A stretch of 64,000 bases of DNA from Balanoglossus misakiensis (taxonomy: Eukaryota > Hemichordata), in the NCBI GenBank assembly GCA_040954595.2, contig CM082581.2:13144001-13208000 (forward strand), written 5' to 3'. Within the stretch, counting starts at the first letter, position 1; each line of letters begins with the position of its first letter. The notes below the pieces were generated by a model, which saw only the letters and a program-made list of their open reading frames with translations, was not told the DNA's origin and searched no databases. Shown here piece by piece: positions 57,301 to 64,000 of the stretch. The translations under genes were made by a program, and so were the position numbers.

Positions 57301-60300
57301 TCCCTGCATTAAATCTGAAGGGAAAAAAATCCCCCAACATTACATGAAACTGCACCTTTAAAATCTACCTATCTAAACAACATAGATGTTCAGTCGAATT
57401 GTACTGGTTGATTGATGGAAATGTGAATCTTCCAGACAAGTCAGCATGTCTCCAAAAGCAGGAGAAACTGTCCACTTCTCATAACAATCAACCAAAACAG
57501 CATCAGCAACCAGCCTTCACTGCACTGCTGACTTTTTCCATATCAGAAATTCTACAGCCCCTAAAAAACATGACATAAGCACACATGCAACACTGACTCA
57601 CCTATGACCACTTGTCTGTATGCATCTTTGAACCTATTCTGTATGTACCTGTTGGCCGAATTATAACCATCCTTCATCACTCCTGTGAACTTCCTCTCCC
57701 CAGTCCGTGTGAAGTCCCCTTTGAGGGCCACAGTCCCAGCGTATTGCCTGCTGACAGCGTCTCCGTTGTTCGCCCACATTTGTTGATATATTGCACGCAC
57801 GCTGGGCGTCATCACGGAATCAGGAACCAGCATTCCAAGCTTTCGAAACTAAGAATGCATGCATTGTGTGTTAATCAACAGTTTTACGCATGAAACTCAA
57901 TGTAGCAAATTGTACGTACGTACCACTCAACTATAAACATAATTGTGTTTTGGTGACAAAATATCAAAGTGGTGATCTTACCTGTGTATCTAGGACAACT
58001 CTAGCTATGGCAGTCTCTACAACATTGGTCCTATCTAAACAATCCATACAATTGACACGGAAGACAGCTTCCTGCTCACAGATAATACCTTTATGATCAA
58101 CCCTGTGTGAAAGAAAAATTACAACACTGTAACTTTTAACACAAGATTTGCTCAGTAAATTAAACACTAAAATCAGGTACGGAATAAACATTTCCTAACA
58201 TTAAAATTGAGGAGAGTCTGCTTACCAACAATATCTCATATCTTTGATGATGTCCTTGATGCTCTCTGTTAACACAGAGACATTTTCAAATTTCATTCCG
58301 CGGCTATGAAAAGAAAAAAAAGATGAAAAAAACTCCAGGGAGTGATCACAGCTATGAAAGCCAAAATTATTCATAATTCATTAACCCTTTGAACTGGCTC
58401 GGAACCAAATACAACATGATATATGCACATAAATCAAAGACAACTCACCAGTATTCGTGGAAGTCAAAACTAACATAGGTAAGTAGAGGACTGTTGTAAT
58501 TAAGTATGTAGTGCACAAAGGCATCTCCTATGATCTGTTCCCGGCCGGATTGATCAACTAAATTAATGATGGCTATGTTCTTGTAAATCTGCAGCTCAGA
58601 GTCAAAGTGCGAACTGAACGCCTTCTCTGTCTCCTCTTCCCCTGAAATTATGAATTCACATTTGACGTTACATTATGATTTAGTTTTTCAATGTTCTGTT
58701 CATCAAATTTCGAAACTTTGGTCTGGTAATTGACAAGTGAGGTCCCCGAGATTCCTGTGTACTTTCAATAGACCTGAACATAATTGTATCCAAAATAATC
58801 ACATTACATCTATTAGGAAAACATAGAAGTGCAAATATTCTGTCTTTTGCAGCTGCTGTGACCATGTCCTTGACCATGAGCCTTACCCTTATCCAGCCTG
58901 GGAGGCGGCCTGTACTTGTATCCTGGCTGACTCCAGTAAACAGGAACAGAGCCTCTTACAATGACAAATGACACTGTGTGGTGTGGGATAGACAAGATCT
59001 GCTCAGTTTCCACATAGTTGGCACAAGCACCAGTTTCATCTACTCCTCTCCTTTTGTACCTGGTTCCTGCAAAATAAAATGTGAGCGCCAAAAATTTAAA
59101 ATCAGCTGTTCATATCCAGTAATGATCATGGAAATGTGACATGTGAAAGAAGGAAATGATGGTGAATATCGTCTGCCCGTGCCATCTTGCCAATTCTCCC
59201 TTACCTGCTCTGTGTCTGCTTCGTCTGGATATTAAAGTTAATGTAAATTGTAGTGGCTCTTTAAAAAAAGGTAGCTCCTCCTCTGGGGTGGATTTGTCCT
59301 CTGTAAAATCTAGCTTGCATTGTTCTATTTGCACATATCCCTGAATTATTGGTACAATCCAATGGTCAGCTTGACTTGTGTCCTGTGAATTAAGATATAT
59401 ATGAAGTCTAACATGAAATAAACTTCTTATTTCAAGTCATAAATATCGTCCCCCTCACTGGAGTTCAAAATGGTGTATCCATTGAACACAGATACAAGAG
59501 GCCAAGATGGATTCTCACCTCTGAGTCTAGGATATCTTGAATCATGTATTTGTTCCAGAAAAATTTATCGTTGGCATTCCGAGCGGACGGCGAGTCTTTA
59601 TTGCAGTACTGTGTTTGGATCGAGTTTGTCAGATCGCCCGTTGGACTGTAGTAGAAGGAATCGCTGTCGCTGAACATCTTGTGTAGCTCCTCCAGAACTC
59701 GCCTTTCCAACTTCTCTCGGTCTTTGGTTTCCTTCTGTGGAATTGAACATTGGAATATGCATTCTGCAATTAGTAATATTACTTGTGTTGATTTGTCTCT
59801 GGATAATAGTTTTTGTGGTCATTTGTTCAGTCTGTCGTAATGTGCAGCAGGTTTTCGCACGCAGCCTGCAGGGGAAGTGAACCTCTCAGTAAACAGCACA
59901 GCTGTGAGATATCCAACTTTGTACTGTTACCTTTTTGCCTTTGCTTGTGACAGACTTGATAGAGTTCCACGTCTTGATAAGTGCCTTCTGCTGGCCATCC
60001 TGAGAGGCAACAAGCTTCTCTGGCTTGCTGATGCCAAAATGGTGCTTCTTGCATAGCTGAAAAAATCAACATCATTGCATGAGGGGGTGTAACATATGAA
60101 TGACCTTTAGATTCTTGCATTTAGCAAATATGTGAATGTCACCGCTTGACACAGCATTAAAATATCTCAGCATGGTAGATCATCTCATGACCCATTCATC
60201 AATGGATCAATTGCAATCGAGTTTGCGTGACAACTAGATTTGTGAACAGGTGGTTGTAGGGGAAAACAGATGGCTTCAATTGATTGATGAATCCATTTGA

Positions 60301-62945
60301 CATAACTTCACTGAAAGACAGCTAGCTATAGAAACACAGACTATGTTTATCACCTGTTAGACACCCAGTCTTCCCTCCGAAAAGTTCAAAGTTTACTTTC
60401 ATAAAGAAGACTCTTTCCACGCCACTGGAGATCTTCCAGGATTTCATGCATGATAAAATTTAAATGGCAAAACCTGTAGTCCTCTTTTCATGCGTTCATA
60501 CAGGCAACACAGTGGATTTCTCTCGTTCCATGCTTGTCAAGTTAAGTTCAAAGATCATGTACAAAAAATGACAGCCAGGCTTTTAAGTCATCAACCACTT
60601 TCCGTTTTGGCCATGTATTTTATCAGTGACATTATAGAACTAGAACAAGGTAGCGCTGGAGGTCAAGATAGTAAATCCAGTACAATCAGTGCAAATGAGA
60701 AAAGGTGGAATCACTACCTTGATGAAACACATACAATGGTGTATTCCACAGAGATTTGCAACCGATCCACAAGAACACTTTAACCCTGACTTCTCTGACT
60801 GATAAAAAAGCAGCTTTCAGGTTTCAGAGAAGATGGAGTTTTCAATTCTCCATGATTGATGGTTTAACCATTCATGTACTTTAATATCCCAGGGAACAGA
60901 AATCACAATATTCTGTGTGCATTTGATGATCACGTATGATTGGTAAGATGGAGGAGACAGTAGAAAATGTCAGAAGTAATGAGACAGACATTATTTCATG
61001 AAGTGATGCTGAAATCCCTGCTGGGCATATGCAGTATGTGCGTCATCAATCTTGTTTTGATACTCCGGGCTTCGAAGTTGTACAGCACAGCATGTGTGGG
61101 AGTAGGTTTTAGAGATTGTGCAAGAGTTTCCACTTTCATATTCTGGCATACAATATGTTCAAATGGTTACATGCTCATTTTCTGCTCGATAAATTCAGTG
61201 ATTTGCACAAAATGATCATCATTCATCATTCAGGAAAACTAGAGTACCACACTGGGTTCGATTTGCTCAATATTGATTTCACTTCTGACCTCCAAAACAA
61301 TCTGAGAATTCCCCAGTCTTGGACTGGAAACTAAAACAATCTTTCTCATTCATCACGTGTCCCCTTTGAAACAAAATTTTCTTTTCATGCAACAAAGACA
61401 CCGACACTTTAACCCATCATTTTCCATAATGAGGTTTAAATCTACCATACAAGGGAAAATGGAAGTTACCATGGTTATGGATTGATGATTATTATCTTTC
61501 GATCGAAAATCTTTGATAAGACATCTTGGCTCATCCGACCTCATATCCGCTTCCTTTGATGTTGGTTGTGGAGCCCCGCTAATGATCAGCAGAAGATCTC
61601 CGAGTCATGTGACACAATGACATTTCAGTAAATGTCGGGCCTCAGATCTGCACAGAACTTATGGCTGGCATCGTTACACTGCCTTTAATGCCATGTCGCT
61701 CGCAGCCCCAAGAGGATAATTGCTCATAATGCTACTGATTCATTTCTGAGACTTGGCAAGAGAAAGAGAGAGATGAGCAGAAAACCGGTCATCAAGACCT
61801 CTAATCAGACACCGCTCTGAAGAAAGTCGCTCCAATGATCACTCACTGTTATCTTGATGTGGATGCATTGCTTGCTGATGAGGAGTATAACGATGATGAT
61901 GATGATGGAAAATACAGGATTTAGAGACAGATTAACAAACATCCCAGGCTATGCAGCAAAGAGTCAACTCGGTTTCTATGTAGTAGCACCAAGGTTAAGA
62001 GTTCAGCTTAAAAGCAAGGACTACCCCGGGATTTGAAAAATGAAGGGTCATCTAAAATACTTTTTGATTGATTTCAAGATAGGACTGATTCGGACTATGC
62101 ATCAAGAATATATTTATGATAATCACTAAGCATGATTGAAATGACAAATTCTAACGACAGGATATTGAGATTTTTTGTGGCTTCAAAACGTCTAATCAGC
62201 GTAAAATACACATCACGTTCAACAAAACTACTGAAAACATAATCTAAATGAAAAGCAATTACTGCTATTCCAAAGCAGTGCCATTTCTAGGTTTTAGTAG
62301 AGTCTCGTCAAAAGAAAATTACTTGTACGTGAAACATGTACATGTCAGGTGATATTTTTAGGCACTCCGATTCCGAATACCATCATCGCACAGTCAGAGA
62401 TTAATACACCGTCAAAACTGAGAGTACAGCTGACTGGGGCCTTTTTCCAGAGTGACAACAAAGTCAATTTGAGCTTTAAGTGCCTCGGCACATTAATAAC
62501 GAAAGCTTGAAGCATTCATGGAGACGATATTTAATATGTAATTTGCGCTTGATGGCAAATCGGGGACAATAAGTACGCCACAAAGTAAATCAACTTGCAG
62601 GCATTAGGGAGGAAGTACGGTCGTACCCTTACTGAACTCGTGAATGTACTTCAACTGCCACAATGACTGCTTTGCCTGATTACAATAAGCCTCAGCTCTT
62701 ACAAGGAGGAAATCCATATTCATTTTATTTGTTACCGTTAGCAACAGTTGGCGTCACGTTCATCTAATAGAAGTCATAGCACGCAAAACACTCCGAGTCC
62801 ATCCATACCTCAATATCCAGATCCGTGGGTTCATTCAATGACAGTGGCAGTATGGCTATTTTGTTGATGCAGTAGACTTGGCTCTTGTCTGGCAAGCACC
62901 CTACAAGTGTCCTCTGACGAATCAGTAACAGTTTCCATTCAGATT
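51381..62945 (-). CDS. INPP5F: INPP5F/Sac2 phosphoinositide phosphatase, 5'-partial
   Basis: Sac-domain inositide phosphatase of endocytic membranes; vertebrate Sac2 removes the 4-phosphate of PI4P. Exons (minus): 62945-62809, 60056-59931, 59734-59519, 59382-59205, 59066-58887, 58641-58449, 58303-58226, 58102-57982, 57848-57602, 57314-57119, 56997-56923, 55806-55733, 53391-53262, 53060-52986, 52836-51381, giving 1159 aa. The first exon starts in phase 2, so the N-terminal ~70 residues lie to the right. Landmarks: LIRQRTLVG, KFFWNKYMIQDI, LISRRSRHRAGTRYKRRGVD, GSVPVYWSQPGYKY, INLVDQSGREQIIGDAF, catalytic CMDCLDRT (Cx5RT), MWANNGDAVSRQYAGTVALK, GYFHTLRA (hSac2 domain) and LPSCGIIATSPR-like tail. 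The last exon is one 1.46-kb acidic/serine-rich disordered block. The donor at 53261 (GTACAA) is atypical but is the only one that keeps frame. Confidence 0.93.
53640..54045. repeat. 33-bp-period minisatellite in an INPP5F intron
   Basis: From 53857 the unit GACATCACAATCACACAT... recurs at 33-bp spacing in at least three full copies plus a shortened one, each with TGACATCACAA and (A)ACATAAT/ACATACT at the borders. Degenerate copies extend to about 53640 and 54045. It lies in the intron between exons 55806-55733 and 53391-53262. Each unit holds TGACATCA, one base from a CRE/ATF site. Confidence 0.8.
55266..55325. repeat. (CA)n/(CAGA)n compound microsatellite
   Basis: Runs of ACAC followed by five units of GACA inside an INPP5F intron. 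TG-rich tracts also occur nearby at about 56216-56241 and 56820-56845. Confidence 0.85.
60057..62808 (-). other. Large INPP5F intron
   Basis: A 2.75-kb intron between exons joining DLDIE to LCKKHHFGIS. ORFs inside are short, lack homology and codon bias, and no repeat family or RNA gene was recognised. Confidence 0.6.
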
Positions 62946-64000
62946 CTGTGGAGGAGGAAAATGAAGAAACATACATGCAGTTAATTAGCCTGAAAAATGG
63001 TTAAAATTTCACGATAAAGAAATTTGCAATCGTGTTTAACATAAAGTCCAGCATTTCACATCAATTCCTCAGGAATTAACCAATGCTTACAAAATGCCAG
63101 AAAATGTCTGCATGTGTGACATTTTCAATGAACTCATGACCTTGTGGAGTGGAGAATTCAATATATATTTATAGATAACCTTGCTGGCTATATGAGATGC
63201 CACCATCAATATACTTAAGGATGTCCTGTTCCCCCCTCCAGATATCTACAAAGCAAGGTGACATAATGTAGAAAACTTCACAGATGGGATAATCAATGGG
63301 ACTGAATAGACGCAATGTTGAGTCAATCAACGGCTTTCACTGGTGAGGTGAGAGCGTGTTTGCATCCAAATTGGATGCTGATTGACTGGCAGTGCAGTCA
63401 GACGCTGATTAGCAGGACCGTTTGCCTCACACAAGAATAACCAGGCCCCAACTGGGGAAATTATACCACTTATAAGCTACCGTCGGCACGAACGTACAAT
63501 TTCAACAACAGAACGTGCTGTTATGAATTTAACATGCTTATCACTGAAGTAAGAAACCTGGCTAATTTTAGGTTTCACAATTTGTCCTTTTTTTAAGTTC
63601 CTCTTTGCCCTATTGGCAAATGTGAGTCTGTTTTTTTTTTTTAAATAATGGGACAACGATTGTCAAAAGTTCATCATTAAAGGTAGACGTACCTCTTATT
63701 TTGAATAAATTCTAGTTGCTATATTTAATTTTTTTAATAGCGTATGTTGATGCAGGGTTTGATATGGACATAATTTGCTCAGAATTTCATCAGCATGATA
63801 GCCACTGTGGACATAATATGAATATATCTGTTTACAATTTCTATTTTTGAAAGCAGAAAAGCAAAACCATTTAACTACCACACAACCGCTGCATTATAAT
63901 CATGCAGCTGCTTCCAAAACCACATGCCCTTTGCTACTGTGCTTTGTGACTTGTAACAGCTGGGGTACCCTATCATATTGCACCTGATGTCACAATGATA
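62946..64000 (-). other. INPP5F intron upstream of its first visible exon
   Basis: An acceptor (cctccacag on the minus strand) borders the exon at 62945, so this is intron. The exon(s) coding the first ~70 residues of the protein, with the start codon, were not found here and are presumably right of the window. Nothing else is seen. Confidence 0.6.

Noticed and set aside
58381-58400. TTAACCCTTTGAAC in an INPP5F intron as a third piggyBac-type MITE
   Set aside because: Only the TTAACCCTTT start fits. The inner sequence differs and no matching right end occurs before the next exon.
60490-60783. A 97-codon plus-strand frame in the large INPP5F intron
   Set aside because: No recognisable domain, no consistent codon bias and no partner exons; the length is unremarkable for 2.7 kb of intron.
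1-64000. Search for tRNA, rRNA, CRISPR arrays and autonomous transposons
   Set aside because: No cloverleaf with A and B boxes, no regularly spaced direct repeats with unique spacers, and no transposase or reverse transcriptase motifs were seen on either strand.

Overview
This window is nuclear DNA of an animal. All ten protein-coding genes are split by spliceosomal introns with GT-AG (and some U12-type) borders, promoters are often divergent, and AATAAA polyadenylation signals follow the stop codons. The proteins are clearly bilaterian and close to vertebrate orthologues, but gene density (ten genes in 64 kb), introns of a few hundred bases and the gene order point to an invertebrate. An invertebrate deuterostome (hemichordate, echinoderm, amphioxus) fits well, but a lophotrochozoan cannot be excluded from sequence alone. 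There are no rRNA, tRNA, CRISPR or prokaryotic features.

Layout, left to right. (1) 931-6265 (+): eleven 3' exons of a beta-TrCP F-box/WD40 gene (BTRC/FBXW11), with a very long 3' UTR to about 11050. (2) 11617-23401 (-): a complete 26-exon kinesin-6 gene, KIF20B type, about 2483 aa. (3) 24051-26409 (+): RPP30, RNase P/MRP subunit p30, divergent from KIF20B. (4) 26863-30418 (-): an uncharacterised endonuclease/exonuclease/phosphatase (EEP) family protein with a signal peptide. (5) 30754-31898 (-): mitochondrial ribosomal protein S18C. (6) 32164-39046 (+): ELMOD3, divergent from MRPS18C. (7) 41341-42759 (-): POMK, protein O-mannose kinase, tail-to-tail with ELMOD3. (8) 43082-44916 (+): GATD3/ES1 mitochondrial protein, divergent from POMK. 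(9) 45582-47156 (+): GOLGA7. (10) 51381-62945 (-): INPP5F/Sac2 phosphoinositide phosphatase; its 5' exon(s) lie beyond the right edge.

The genes do not form a pathway; they are mostly housekeeping. Three head-to-head pairs share short intergenic promoters (KIF20B/RPP30 649 bp, MRPS18C/ELMOD3 265 bp, POMK/GATD3 322 bp between start codons). The most notable observations are: three U12-type (minor spliceosome) introns, one of them AT-AC, in RPP30, GATD3 and GOLGA7; two 85-bp copies of a TTAA-flanked piggyBac-like miniature element; candidate in-frame microexons in ELMOD3; a 2.67-kb single exon coding only coiled coil in KIF20B; and a gene set whose human orthologues fall largely on the 4/5/8p/10q paralogon. 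Exon borders were derived by reading splice sites and checking that phases join. In every complete gene the summed exon lengths are a multiple of three.
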